Source: Microbulbifer variabilis ATCC 700307
Lineage (GTDB): Bacteria; Pseudomonadota; Gammaproteobacteria; Pseudomonadales; Cellvibrionaceae
Assembly: GCF_000380565.1 (NCBI RefSeq)
Contig: NZ_AQYJ01000029.1
Coordinates: forward strand, 806,001-870,000
DNA length: 64,000 bases
Direction: 5' to 3'
In this document: in pieces, positions 23,805 through 34,200 of the stretch
Position numbering within the stretch: the first letter of the stretch is position 1
Layout: each line of letters opens with the position of its first letter
The notes under the pieces: generated by a model
Database searches by the model: none
What the model was told of the DNA's origin: nothing
The model's input: only the letters and a program-made list of their open reading frames with translations
Made by a program: the position numbers and the translations under genes

Positions 23805-25247
23805 TCAGGAGCTGGCTTTTTGAGTGGGTATGCGATTTACATCTGTTTCAGGGAAGAAATTTTGCCAGACAACCCAGTAAGCTTCAGATTTCATCGTTTC
23901 AACGCGTTCTAACTTCCCCACGTTACTCTCTCCGCCGAACTGTACATTAGAGATCTGGCTACCAATGTCATTATAATATGCACCAACGCTATCGAGGTCT
24001 GAATGGTAAACGATAACAATATCCCGGCCACCGATTTCTACGTTTAATAGTCCACCATGATCCTTAATGAAATCTTTTGTATAAGCTACATAGTCTTCGC
24101 CGATATTAACACCGTAAATTTTAGTTTTATTCGGCAACCTATTATCAAATTTCTTAATGGTAGGGAACGCAGGTTCCTCTTTTTTAGCTTGATCTGAGAT
24201 TGCGTGAGTGAAGATCATATGCATCAGGCGATCGAAGATGGCTAAAAATGGGTTGTCGGTAAAATTTGGTATCGGGTTCAGAAATATTTTCCCATTGGGA
24301 AACGCTTTCTCAAAAGCCCACAACGGCATCCGATAGCTGGGCCATTCGGGCATCCTCGGCCCTTTAGGGCCTGCATCTTCACGGGTGCCCCAAAACTGCT
24401 GAATTGGCTGCCCGGTCTTTTTATCCCACATCACCAAGTTATTCTCGATCTGGGTCATAACACCTAAATCCAGGGCTTCCCCATCAATTTCGGGTGTGTA
24501 GGCAATTCCCATATTGGTCAGGCCACAATAGGTCATTACCACATTTTCACCAGCTAGCCCTTCCTTTGTACCGGCCACATGTGGCCGAAGAATGTGATCA
24601 TCAGGGTGACCTCTAGCTTCGCCGTTAGCGTCAATTACTATCAGGCTGGTATCCGGGGATAGGCTCTCTTGGGCCTCAGCTATGGAAAAATAGCGCGCAT
24701 TATGTTGTTGCGCGCGCATCATAATAGAGGGGTTGATATACCCAGAGTAGAAGGCGAAAGCAGACAGGGCACTGATGATCCAGAAAATGACAACAGAGCC
24801 AGCGCCAGAAAACCATAGCGTCAGTGCTGATACCAACCATAATATCCCTGCGGCAGTAGCAATCTTGTGCCTCCGATAGAAGGTCCACATTGTCGCTTTA
24901 CGAGGAGTTTGCACAATCCACTGGCTAAGATCTGCGAGGTCGCGAAACAGGCGTAGGCTTAAATAAAGGCAACCCAGTAATGAAAACCAGTGGGTACACT
25001 GAATAAGAAAACTCATGGACAAAGTTCCCGGATAAGTCATCTGAAAACTTGGCAATGGGCCTCGTCGCCAATCAAGGTCATTCCTCTCATACAACTCCTG
25101 CGCCACTAGGGTAGTAGAGGGGCAGGCTTTAAGCCCAGGCCTTTGAGGGTACTTGTGTTTCCACAGTACCACAACCATTAGCAACTTAAACATGCGGTAG
25201 AACAGTGAATTTGGCCACCTGACTTTGAGTGATATTATCACATCCAA
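23805..25247 (-). CDS. DUF3179-type membrane-bound protein
   Basis: The 480-residue product has a hydrophobic N-terminal region with about four membrane helices (including FSLLGCLYLSLRLF, ILWLVSALTLWFSGAG and FWIISALSAFAFYSG). A soluble domain follows with RPHVAGTKE, VMTYCGLTNMGIAY and VMWDKKTGQPIQQFWG, the pattern I associate with DUF3179 (TYCPL-like Cys motif). The biochemical role of that family is not known. The start is uncertain: the first ATG lacks a ribosome-binding site and internal Met codons could serve. It ends close to the convergent LysR gene and appears monocistronic. Confidence 0.7.
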   Translation of the reverse strand: MDVIISLKVRWPNSLFYRMFKLLMVVVLWKHKYPQRPGLKACPSTTLVAQELYERNDLDWRRGPLPSFQMTYPGTLSMSFLIQCTHWFSLLGCLYLSLRLFRDLADLSQWIVQTPRKATMWTFYRRHKIATAAGILWLVSALTLWFSGAGSVVIFWIISALSAFAFYSGYINPSIMMRAQQHNARYFSIAEAQESLSPDTSLIVIDANGEARGHPDDHILRPHVAGTKEGLAGENVVMTYCGLTNMGIAYTPEIDGEALDLGVMTQIENNLVMWDKKTGQPIQQFWGTREDAGPKGPRMPEWPSYRMPLWAFEKAFPNGKIFLNPIPNFTDNPFLAIFDRLMHMIFTHAISDQAKKEEPAFPTIKKFDNRLPNKTKIYGVNIGEDYVAYTKDFIKDHGGLLNVEIGGRDIVIVYHSDLDSVGAYYNDIGSQISNVQFGGESNVGKLERVETMKSEAYWVVWQNFFPETDVNRIPTQKASS

Positions 25248-25265
25248 CGAAGATCAGATGAATAA

Positions 25266-25990
25266 ATGACCGGCTCAAAAAGTATATTTAACCCAGAGTT
25301 CAAGCTGTAAGTAGTGCAGCTCGCAGTTGACCAGGGTTTCACACTGAAGGCCGCATGTGAGGCCGTGGGTGTCAGCAAGTCTACTATAAGGTCTTGGGTT
25401 AGAAAACTCCGCCAGTAACACGCCTGCAGGGTTAGACCATTACAGTTAGTAACGGCTTAGCGGGGCCGGCTCTACTGCGAAGATAGAAACTAAGGCGGAA
25501 CTCCACAAAGCGGCTAACCTGCAAGTCGCTGGATGAAGTTACTGGGTCTGGAAAGCGTTCAGCCACCCTCAAACGTATACAAAAAAGCGGAACGGCCACA
25601 TGCTGATATCTTAAACCTACCGGACCGAGATTTTGATATTCAGAAAACGAACCCACTTGGGGTATATATATGGTACCCGCACAGGAACCTGCTGGGCCTA
25701 CCTGGCGGTAGTTTTGGCTTTGCTCACGAAAGCCGGCTGGCTGGGCATTGCCACTGGCTCCGGATACGGAGCTGGTAAAGAAAGCGCTAACGATGGCCTA
25801 TGAATCACGAGGAGAATCAGAAGAAGTAATGTTTCACTCAGATCAAGGCTGTCAATATACCAGCCGTGGGGTTCAGGTACCGTATAACTCTGAGCCTGAG
25901 CCATCGTGACAACTGCTGGCTGGGGACCGAAGATTGGCTGCCAGAATTTCCCCGAAGCAAAATAGCCTATCAACGATTACATTATCAGTT
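25266..25990 (+). mobile_element. Decayed IS3-family insertion sequence (orfA and orfB remnants)
   Basis: 25266-25418 encodes an orfA-like helix-turn-helix piece (FNPEFKL, stop, then QLAVDQGFTLKAACEAVGVS and TIRSWVRKLRQ) with an internal TAA at 25308. Downstream, in shifting frames, come orfB traces typical of the DDE domain: CWAYLAVVLAL near 25690, a MAYESRG-like stretch near 25795, and MFHSDQGCQYTSRG at about 25829-25872. Several frameshifts and stops make it non-functional. Ends were not resolved. Confidence 0.75.
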
Positions 25991-26310
25991 ATTACAGCCA
26001 GGTACGACCAGATCTACACAATTGCAGCTTGCTGTCAAATGTGGCAGAAGAAAAATTTCGAGATGCTCAAAAGGCGGTGGCCAAATTTACTTGACCACTA
26101 CAATAGGGTAATCGTGCGGAATATAGGTTATTGGCATCAGGCTCCCTTTTATCTGCGATCCCGATATAAAGACATTATAAATTACATCAATTCAGTAGCT
26201 ACAGCAGCACCTTGGGGGAACGGTGAGCTATATTGCTCTCAAACATATTTCATTATGGCATTTCAACCGAGACAATAATTTTTACGTCAGGCAAATAATT
26301 AGTTGTATCA
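25991..26310. other. Intergenic sequence between IS remnant and DUF2235 gene
   Basis: A 114-codon open frame crosses this stretch but shows no family motif or ribosome-binding site and probably continues the decayed IS. Nothing else was recognised. Confidence 0.4.
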
Positions 26311-27393
26311 ATGTCCATAGATGTGTCATCAAGAGCCAGGATTAAAAAATTGACTACAAAACGACTCATACTTCTATTCGATGGTACTTGGAATGATCCT
26401 GTTGATGAGACAAACGTTTTCCGAATATTGAAAAGTATTCATGACTTTGATAATGAAAGACGTCAGTTGTGTTTTTATGATCCTGGAGTAGGCACTTCCA
26501 CCTTTTCCCGTTTATTGGGAGGCGTAACTGGCTGGGGGTTGAGCGAGAATTTAATTCAAGGGTATGAATGGCTAATAAAGAATTTCACGGAAGGAGATGA
26601 AATATGGATTTTTGGCTTTAGCAGAGGAGCTTATACGGCAAGAAGCTTGGCTGGTATGATACGAAAATGTGGACTTTTGCATAATTCTGCACCTCAGTTG
26701 ATTGTTCATGCAGAGAAATTTTATAGGGACAAACGATACCATCCAGATCATGAAGAGAGTAAGAGATTTAGAAATAAGTTTAGTCATGAAGTCGATATCT
26801 ATTTCCTTGGGGTTTGGGATACAGTAGGCGCGTTAGGAGTGCCTGGTTTTTCTGCTTTGTCTGAGAGTGGTAAATACGCTTGGCACGATACGGAGTTGTC
26901 TGGAAATATAAAATATGCTTATCACGCTGTTGCCTTAGATGAACATCGGTCTACATATGATACGTCGCTATGGAGTGGTGAATCGGGTAAGAAAAAGGAA
27001 AGGCAAACTGAGGTGGAGCAACGATGGTTTATTGGTGCTCATGCAAATGTCGGCGGAGGTTATGTCTATGACTCTTTGTCGGAAATCCCGCTTTATTGGA
27101 TGCAACAAAAGGCCATGAAAGCTGGCCTTCAATTGAATCCGTATCAGGTAAGTGAAGATGCATGGAGAACACCTCCAAAAGATTCATATCAGAACTTCCT
27201 AAAAGGAGCCTACGCACTTGTTAAGCGAACTTATTTAGGTGGGGACGGCCGGTTCCATCGAGAATTTTCTAGAAATAAAAAGGGTCTCAAAGCTATTAAT
27301 GTAACTGTAGATCCTTCAGTGTGGCGACGCTGGGAATCTGTTCCTGAATATCGCCCTCCCACGTTAACCAGAGTTGGACAGTCTCCACCTTAG
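26311..27393 (+). CDS. DUF2235 (Tle1-like) alpha/beta-hydrolase, candidate phospholipase
   Basis: The 360-residue protein starts its domain with KRLILLFDGTWND and has the nucleophile elbow GFSRGAYTARSLAG (Ser104), LGVWDTVGALGVP (acid) and WFIGAHANVGGGY (His). This arrangement defines DUF2235, which includes the Tle1 phospholipase effectors of type VI secretion. There is no signal peptide. It lies 69 bases upstream of a peptidoglycan-active multidomain gene in the same direction. No T6SS structural gene, VgrG or PAAR is in the window, so a secreted-effector role is inference; a cytoplasmic esterase is the alternative. Confidence 0.85.
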   Translation: MSIDVSSRARIKKLTTKRLILLFDGTWNDPVDETNVFRILKSIHDFDNERRQLCFYDPGVGTSTFSRLLGGVTGWGLSENLIQGYEWLIKNFTEGDEIWIFGFSRGAYTARSLAGMIRKCGLLHNSAPQLIVHAEKFYRDKRYHPDHEESKRFRNKFSHEVDIYFLGVWDTVGALGVPGFSALSESGKYAWHDTELSGNIKYAYHAVALDEHRSTYDTSLWSGESGKKKERQTEVEQRWFIGAHANVGGGYVYDSLSEIPLYWMQQKAMKAGLQLNPYQVSEDAWRTPPKDSYQNFLKGAYALVKRTYLGGDGRFHREFSRNKKGLKAINVTVDPSVWRRWESVPEYRPPTLTRVGQSPP

Positions 27394-27462
27394 ATGCAAA
27401 ATTTAGTCTGAGTTCGAATGAAAAAATTATCCCAGCATGACCTATGAATAGTCGAGTTTATT

Positions 27463-29460
27463 ATGAGCCTATACACTGTTCGTGAATTAGTTAAATTGCT
27501 CCCAGACCCTGATCCTGAATCCACCTCAGTTGGCACTATTTCTCCAGGTGAAAGAATAATTTCGCAGAAGCCGCTGAATGGTTGGGTAAGGGTTGAAGCC
27601 TCTCAAGCTGATGGTTCCATACAGGTTGGTTGGATATTGGCAAGTAGTATCGAAGAAATTGTTGGGAAAACGGTTAAATTATATCCAGAACCTTTTTCCG
27701 AAAAATTTGAAGTCGTGACAGGTTCAATCGAAGTGAATATAACCCGAGCGAACTGGCAAAAAATTCAGGTTTCGGCTGGTGCTAAGCATTATACTGGATG
27801 GATTGATTCTACTGAGAAAATATTAGAGCTGTCAGAGGATGATGGGCTGAATATTATTGAAGATTTGAGCTTAGGAGTTAACGAAGTATATCGAAGGTAT
27901 TTAATCAAAGCACAAGAAATTACTGGGATTGATGCGTCATCTCTCGCTGCACTTGTTGATGCTGAGGCTACCAAGATAACAAAGGGTTCGAATATAGGTC
28001 AGTGGAACCGTAACGCGTTTAATCCTCGTAGCAATGCCGCAGGCCTTACACAATTCCTCTCTTCAACTTGGATAGAGCATGCAAGGAAAGAAGGGACTTT
28101 ATTAAATAAAGTTGGAAAAGATAAGGGGTATATAACAACCCTTAATGCTGTAGCTTCTGGCAAAAGAAATCCTTTATTGAAATTACGATTTGATCCAGAG
28201 CTTTCAATTGTTTCTGCAGCTGAGTATGGACTATCAAACCTTAAAGCCTTGGATAGGAAAGGGCTAACTCCTCAAACTCTCAGCGATGATGAGAAGGCCC
28301 GTCTGATGTATTTAGCTCATCATGAGGGTCCAACTGGAGCCCTTAAATTTCTTATGCAAGATAATAGTTCTTCGATTAGAAAATTTAATGCCCAAGTTGG
28401 TAGACGCAGAGCTGCGGATCTTGTTAGAAAGGCGAGAGGGAACGTAGCCCTTGCATATCGGAATTGGCTGAATGATTATATGGATAAAAAGATTCAGCCA
28501 GAAAAGTTTAGGGCTTCTACTGGCACTGGAGGCCCATTTATTGCTTCAGCCTCTAATAGGAGACTAGAGAAGTTTAGAGGTTCAGCTGTCCCTATGTATT
28601 CTCTAGGAGGAGACAGGGGTCTGGCACAAGAAATACAAGAAGCACTTTCTGATTTAGGTTATCTTGACCCACCAGCAGATGGGTTGTGGGGAAGCGTATC
28701 AGGCTGGGCTTTAGATGAGTTTTGCCAAGATAACCTACTTTCTCTCCATGAAGGCTTTACACCTGAAATAGCTAAAATGTTGGTCAATCCTAAAAATCCA
28801 CTTCCGGATATAAAGCCGACTAATGGCTGGTTTGATAATGTTATTTCCTATATGAATGACAAAGGATATTGGATTTGTCGTCATCCAGATTGTACCAATA
28901 TAGTTTATCTTGAAGGTGTAAATCCTGACGGGTCACTGAACGATGATAGACCGAACGAGTTTAATGATCTACGTATTGTTTTTACTGTTAATGGTGATGG
29001 TGAGCCAAAAGTAACTAGCTGGGAAGGGACCACTGAACCAGGCGTACATTGGACAATTAAGAAACTGATGGATCCTCGTGGTGCAGCACGGATTGCTTTT
29101 GGTCAATATAAGTCCTGGATGATTGGCAAGCATCCGAGAAAGTACAGGCCATCACAGCATGAGGCATTAGTTCAAGAAAGGCCAGTACCTGTTTATCGTG
29201 ATCTTAATAAAGATTTTAAACGAACAAACGATAGAATCTATACTGGTAACTTTGGAATCAATCAACACTGGGGTTATGATTTACCTAAACATGATTTAGG
29301 TACCTCAAGTGCGGGTTGCTTAGTCGGTCGCACTCGAGATGGTCATAAGGAGTTTATGAGCCTTATAAAAGAGGATGCACGCTATCTGTCAAGAAACAGT
29401 TATAAGTTTATGACAGCGATACTACCAGGTGATAAAGTTTTTCATCAAAGTTACTCTTAA
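27463..29460 (+). CDS. Multidomain peptidoglycan-active protein (SH3, lysozyme-like, PG-binding)
   Basis: The 665-residue protein seems to have: one or two SH3-like segments (residues 1-125; GERIISQKPLNGWVRVEAS, VGWILASS); a transglycosylase-like helical domain (about 140-340) with AEATK, NPRSNAAGLTQFLSSTWIEH and LAHHEGPTGA; a peptidoglycan-binding segment (about 385-440; IQEALSDLGYLDPPADGLWG); and a C-terminal domain (about 500-665) ending in GTSSAGCLVGR, resembling cysteine-containing cell-wall hydrolase ends. It lacks a signal peptide, like many contact-delivered effectors. Domain limits are by eye. Its pairing with the DUF2235 gene suggests a lipid- and wall-attacking set. Confidence 0.65.
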   Translation: MSLYTVRELVKLLPDPDPESTSVGTISPGERIISQKPLNGWVRVEASQADGSIQVGWILASSIEEIVGKTVKLYPEPFSEKFEVVTGSIEVNITRANWQKIQVSAGAKHYTGWIDSTEKILELSEDDGLNIIEDLSLGVNEVYRRYLIKAQEITGIDASSLAALVDAEATKITKGSNIGQWNRNAFNPRSNAAGLTQFLSSTWIEHARKEGTLLNKVGKDKGYITTLNAVASGKRNPLLKLRFDPELSIVSAAEYGLSNLKALDRKGLTPQTLSDDEKARLMYLAHHEGPTGALKFLMQDNSSSIRKFNAQVGRRRAADLVRKARGNVALAYRNWLNDYMDKKIQPEKFRASTGTGGPFIASASNRRLEKFRGSAVPMYSLGGDRGLAQEIQEALSDLGYLDPPADGLWGSVSGWALDEFCQDNLLSLHEGFTPEIAKMLVNPKNPLPDIKPTNGWFDNVISYMNDKGYWICRHPDCTNIVYLEGVNPDGSLNDDRPNEFNDLRIVFTVNGDGEPKVTSWEGTTEPGVHWTIKKLMDPRGAARIAFGQYKSWMIGKHPRKYRPSQHEALVQERPVPVYRDLNKDFKRTNDRIYTGNFGINQHWGYDLPKHDLGTSSAGCLVGRTRDGHKEFMSLIKEDARYLSRNSYKFMTAILPGDKVFHQSYS

Positions 29461-29496
29461 TTGATCAAAACACTCTTGTGATTATTTTTATCATTA

Positions 29497-29515
29497 GTGG
29501 CCCAGGTAGGGCCAC
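29497..29515 (+). terminator. Terminator after the peptidoglycan-active gene
   Basis: A perfect 7-bp stem GTGGCCC/GGGCCAC with loop AGGTA, followed by CTTTATT, lies 37 bases past the stop codon. Confidence 0.6.
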
Positions 29516-29645
29516 CTTTATTGCGAGTGACCCTCCACTGCAATCATCTCTACTCAAACAGACACACTCAGCTTTTGGAGAGTAGGTACAATTGGAGAGC
29601 AGGTACAATAGTTAGATAGTACCTCATTCAATTATATTAAATGAA

Positions 29646-31034
29646 TTATCCTCGAATACGCCGCACCCGGAATTTACGCCCCTTCAGCTTTCCGTTTTCA
29701 ATTTTCTTTAGTGCTTGTGTTGCCACATTGCGTTTAATCGCAATATAAGCCGTCTGATCCAGCACGTTTATCTTGCCAACATCTTTTCCATTTATCGGAC
29801 GATCGCCGCCGGTCAGCGCACCCAGGATATCGCCGGGGCGAACTTTCTGTTTCTTGCCGCCATCGATCTGCAGGGTAGCCATCGGTGCCTGGAAAGGAGG
29901 TTCACTCAATATGCTGGCTGGTGGTGGTGTATCTGGGTCGGATAGCGGATCCTGTGTCAGATCCATGCGTAGCAGTTTGTGGCCCTCCTTCTCCGCAAAA
30001 AAGGAGTAAGCGCAACCGCGCTCACCGGCACGGCCGGTTCGTCCGATGCGGTGGGTGTGCACTTCCGGATCTTTGGCGATATGAAAGTTGATAACGGCAT
30101 CCAGCTTGTCGATATCCAGGCCGCGTGCCGCCACATCGGTAGCTACTAGGATTGAGGCGCTGCCATTGGCGAAACGAATCAGCGTTTCGTTACGTTGGCG
30201 CTGTTCCATATCACCATGGAGGGCAAGGACATTAAAACCTGCCTGTTTCAGGTTATCGGCCACCTCATCGGTTTCACGTTTGGTATTACAGAAAACCAGA
30301 GTATTGATTGGCCGATCATTCAGTAGAATACGGCGGGTCATCTCCAGCCGATCGTCGAAACTCTCAGTTCGGTAAAAACGTTGCTCGATTACCTCATCAC
30401 TGTGCGCAGAATCAACTTTAACCATCACTGGTTTTTGCATCACACGCGCGCTGAGCCGTTCGATTTCATCGGGATAGGTGGCGCTGAATAGTAACGACTG
30501 CCGTCCAGTAGGCACCTGCGCCAGAATAGTATCGATAACTTCCTGAAATCCCATATCGAGCATCCGGTCAGCCTCGTCAAAGACCAGCGTATCGACATGC
30601 TCTAAGGAGAGTGTTCCCTTGCGCAAGTGCTCTTCGATACGCCCCGGAGTACCAACGATGATATGGGCACCATGTGTGAGGGAGCCAATCTGTGGGCCGA
30701 AAGGCATGCCGCCGCAGAGAGTGAGAATCTTAATGTTGTGAATTGCCCTCGCCAGTCGGCGCAGTTCATGGGCAACCTGGTCTGCCAGCTCACGTGTCGG
30801 ACACAGGATCAGCGATTGAACCCGAAACCGGCCGACATTGAGCCGTTGCAGCACCCCCAAACCGAAAGCAGCAGTTTTTCCGGAACCGGTTTTTGCCTGG
30901 GCGATAACATCTTTGCCATCCAGCATGATCGGGAGCGTCTTGGCCTGAACCTCGGTCATGGATTTGTAGTTGAGTGACGCCAGGTTTTTCAGCAGGGCGG
31001 GGTTTAGGGGGAGGTCGGAAAAAGGTGTGGTCAA
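29646..31034 (-). CDS. dbpA: ATP-dependent RNA helicase DbpA
   Basis: All DEAD-box motifs are present in order in this 462-residue protein: the Q motif, AKTGSGKT, PTRELADQ, TPGR, DEADRMLD, SATYP, VATDVAARGLD and HRIGRTGR. The C-terminal 75 residues (KVRPGDILGALTGG, IAIKRNVATQAL, KGRKFRVRRIRG) match the DbpA RNA-binding domain that recognises hairpin 92 of 23S rRNA. It unwinds rRNA during assembly of the large ribosomal subunit. It looks monocistronic, and is probably a core gene. Confidence 0.96.
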   Translation of the reverse strand: MTTPFSDLPLNPALLKNLASLNYKSMTEVQAKTLPIMLDGKDVIAQAKTGSGKTAAFGLGVLQRLNVGRFRVQSLILCPTRELADQVAHELRRLARAIHNIKILTLCGGMPFGPQIGSLTHGAHIIVGTPGRIEEHLRKGTLSLEHVDTLVFDEADRMLDMGFQEVIDTILAQVPTGRQSLLFSATYPDEIERLSARVMQKPVMVKVDSAHSDEVIEQRFYRTESFDDRLEMTRRILLNDRPINTLVFCNTKRETDEVADNLKQAGFNVLALHGDMEQRQRNETLIRFANGSASILVATDVAARGLDIDKLDAVINFHIAKDPEVHTHRIGRTGRAGERGCAYSFFAEKEGHKLLRMDLTQDPLSDPDTPPPASILSEPPFQAPMATLQIDGGKKQKVRPGDILGALTGGDRPINGKDVGKINVLDQTAYIAIKRNVATQALKKIENGKLKGRKFRVRRIRG

Positions 31035-31252
31035 GGTAAATCCTGGAGTCGTTAAATGTCAAATAGGCGCATTACACAAGCAGCCAGTAAAGTGAATTTC
31101 ACTTTCTTAGCATTTGTTGTCGCTGCAATTTTACAGTCTGGGCAATACAAATTTTGTAAGGAATTTTAACAGTTAACCCCGGGGAAACCTATGAATCACC
31201 TTTTTCCAGCCTAAGGAACTCACATCCAGATTACCTTCCTACGAGAGGAGTT

Positions 31253-31282
31253 TTGGGGCACCGCATAAATCCGGTCCCCCAA
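31253..31282 (-). terminator. Hairpin downstream of cusA
   Basis: An 11-bp stem with one mismatch (TTGGGGCACCG / CGGTCCCCCAA) starts just past the cusA stop codon on the minus strand. No good T-run follows, so efficiency is uncertain. Confidence 0.4.
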
Positions 31283-31286
31283 TTTA

Positions 31287-34200
31287 CTAGCGTCGGCTTT
31301 GCTTACCTTCGCGAGCCTTCCATTGGTAGAACACTCCGGGCATTACTAACAGCACAAATAGCAGTGTGGTTATGGTGCCGCCCACCATGGGCGCTGCAAT
31401 CCGTTTCATAACGTCTGCGCCGGTGCCATCGGAAATCATCACTGGTATCAATGAAATTAACAGTGTCAGGCTGGTCATTAGCATCGGGCGAATACGTCCG
31501 GCTGCTGCTTGGGCAACAGTCGCAGTATTGCCGCGCTCAGAGTTATTTCCGGCGGCAGATAAGTAGTGCAGCATTAATAACCCCATCTCAGCGGCGAGAC
31601 CAGCCATGGCAATCATGCCGACCCATACAGCAACGCTCAGTTTGTAGTCGAGCAGGTACAGCAGCCAGAAGGCGCCGATCAGTGCCATTGGCATGGCGGT
31701 GAGCACAAACAGGGTGTCGGACAGCCGGCCGCGATGCAGGTATAAAAGGAAGCATACAGCCAACAAAGTCAGGGGTAACAACCATTGCAGGCGGGACTTG
31801 GCGCGCTCCAGGTATTGGTATTGGCCGGCCCAGGCGATACGTTGCCCGGGAATCAGATTAACCTGGTCGGCGACAACCTGCTTTGCGCGATTGACATAAT
31901 CTGCAACGCCGATATCGCTTTTCAGGTCGACAAATACCAAGCCCACCAACTGCCCATCCTCATTGCGGATCATGGGCGGGCCGGTGCGGAAGTCCAGATC
32001 AGCCAGCTGGTTCAGGGGCACTTGGGAACCATCAGAGGCGGGGACCAGGATTTGTTCCAGCTGTTCAGGAGTATCCCGGTAGTCGCGGGCATAGCGCACT
32101 AATACATCGTAACGTTCGCGGCCTTCGATGGTCTGGGTTGCGGCCAGGCCGCCCGCTGCTGCGGCGATCACATCTTCGATATCCTGTACATTCAAGCCGT
32201 GGCGGGAAGCCCGTGCGCGATCGATATCAAAGTCCAGGAAGTAACCGCCGGTTAGACGCTCGGCGAAGACGCTTCGGGTTTGTTCTGCGGTGCGCTGGTC
32301 GCTGCGCAAAGCCTCTTCGATGGCCAAAGCAGTCTGCTCAATTTCCTCCAGGTTATCTCCAAAGACTTTAATCCCCAGCTGGCTGCGAATCCCTGTGGCG
32401 AGCATTTCAGTACGGGTTTGGATTGGCATCCACCAAATATTGGGCATACCGGGGTAGCGCAGCTTTTCATCCATTTCCGCCAGCAGCTGGTCCCAGGTCA
32501 TACCGGGGCGCCATTCATTCTTGGGTTTTAGGGTAATCACTGTCTCCACCATGGATAGTGGTGCAGAGTCAGTAGCACTATTGGAGCGGCCAATTTTGCC
32601 AAAGACACGCTCGACTTCCGGAAAGGTTTTCAGTTCTTCATCCATTTGCTGCAAAACTTTTCCCGCTTCGGTAACGGACATTCCGGGTAGCGCGGTAGGC
32701 ATATACAGGATACTGCCTTCATTGAGCGGTGGCATAAATTCACCGCTCAACTTGCTGATGGGGTAGGTCACGGAAACCAGAGCTAATACTGCGAGAGTGG
32801 CTACAACTTTGCGTTGCCGTACGCAGAAGTGAATCACTGGCTGCAGTGTATGAACTAAGGCGCGGGAAATTGGGTTTTCCCTGGTGCGAATTTTCCCGCG
32901 CATTAGCAGTACAGCGAGGGCTGGAATCAAGGTGATTGCCAATAGGGCGGCGAAAGCCATGCTGTAGGTTTTGGTATAGGCGAGGGGTTTGAATAATCGG
33001 CCCTCGGTAGCTTCCAGTGCGAATACCGGCAGGAAAGAAACCGTAATAATAATCAGGGAGAAGAAAATACTCGGTCCGACTTCCTGCATTGCCCGAACGA
33101 TTAGCGTTCTTTTCTCGCCCGGAGACAACTCCTTATCGCCATCGGTTGCCAGCTTTTTGTGGATGTTATCCACCATTACCACTGCCGCATCCACCATGGC
33201 ACCGATGGCTACGGCAATACCTCCCAGAGACATAATGTTGGCGGTAAGCCCTTGTAGGGACAGTGGAATAAAGGCCAGTAAAACAGCAATCGGTAGAGTG
33301 ATTACAGCTACCAATGCGGAGCGGGCGTGGAGCAGGAAAATAGCGATCACGGCGGCGACCACTAGCATCTCTTCAATCAAGGTGTTTTTGAGATTGTCGA
33401 TCGCGCTATTAATCAATTGTGAGCGATCGTAGGTCACTACCAGCTCAACGCCTTCTGGTAGGCCTGCACGGATTTGCTCGATACGCTCTTTAACTCTCTC
33501 AATAACCTTTAGGGCATTTTCACCGTAGCGCATCACTACGATGGCACCTACGGTCTGGCCCTCGCCGTCCAGTTCGGCAATGCCGCGCTGCATTGCGGGC
33601 CCCAGGGTAATATCCGCTACCTGATCCAAGGTTACCGGAATCTTTGCCGCATTGACCCCGATCACTACCTCTTTGAGATCATCGATGCTGCGGATATAGC
33701 CGCGCCCTCGCACCATGTGTTCGTGGCCTGCGATCTCCAGTACCCGCCCTCCGGTATCGTTGTTACTGCGGCGAATAGCCTCGACCACTTTGCCAAGTGG
33801 GACCTTGAACATCTGCAAGCGATGGGGGTCGATTTGGACCTGGTACTCCTTTTCGTAGCCGCCAATGGAGGCGACCTCGGCAACGCCCTCGACAGAAGTG
33901 AGCCAATAGCGCAATTTGAAATCCTGCAGCGCGCGCAGCTCTTGCAGGTCGTTGTTACCGCTTCGATCAACCAGTGCGTACTGGAACACCCAGCCGACTC
34001 CAGTGGCATCGGGGCCTAGAGTAGGCTGAACATCTTCTGGGAGTTGGTCGGCTACCTGGTTGAGATACTCCAGAACCCGTGAACGGGCCCAGTAAATATC
34101 GGTGCCGTCTTCAAAGATGGCGTAGACAAAGCTGAGACCAAAAAAGCTCTGGCCCCGCACATATTTGACTTTGGGCAGCCCCAGCATTGCGGTGGAAAGC

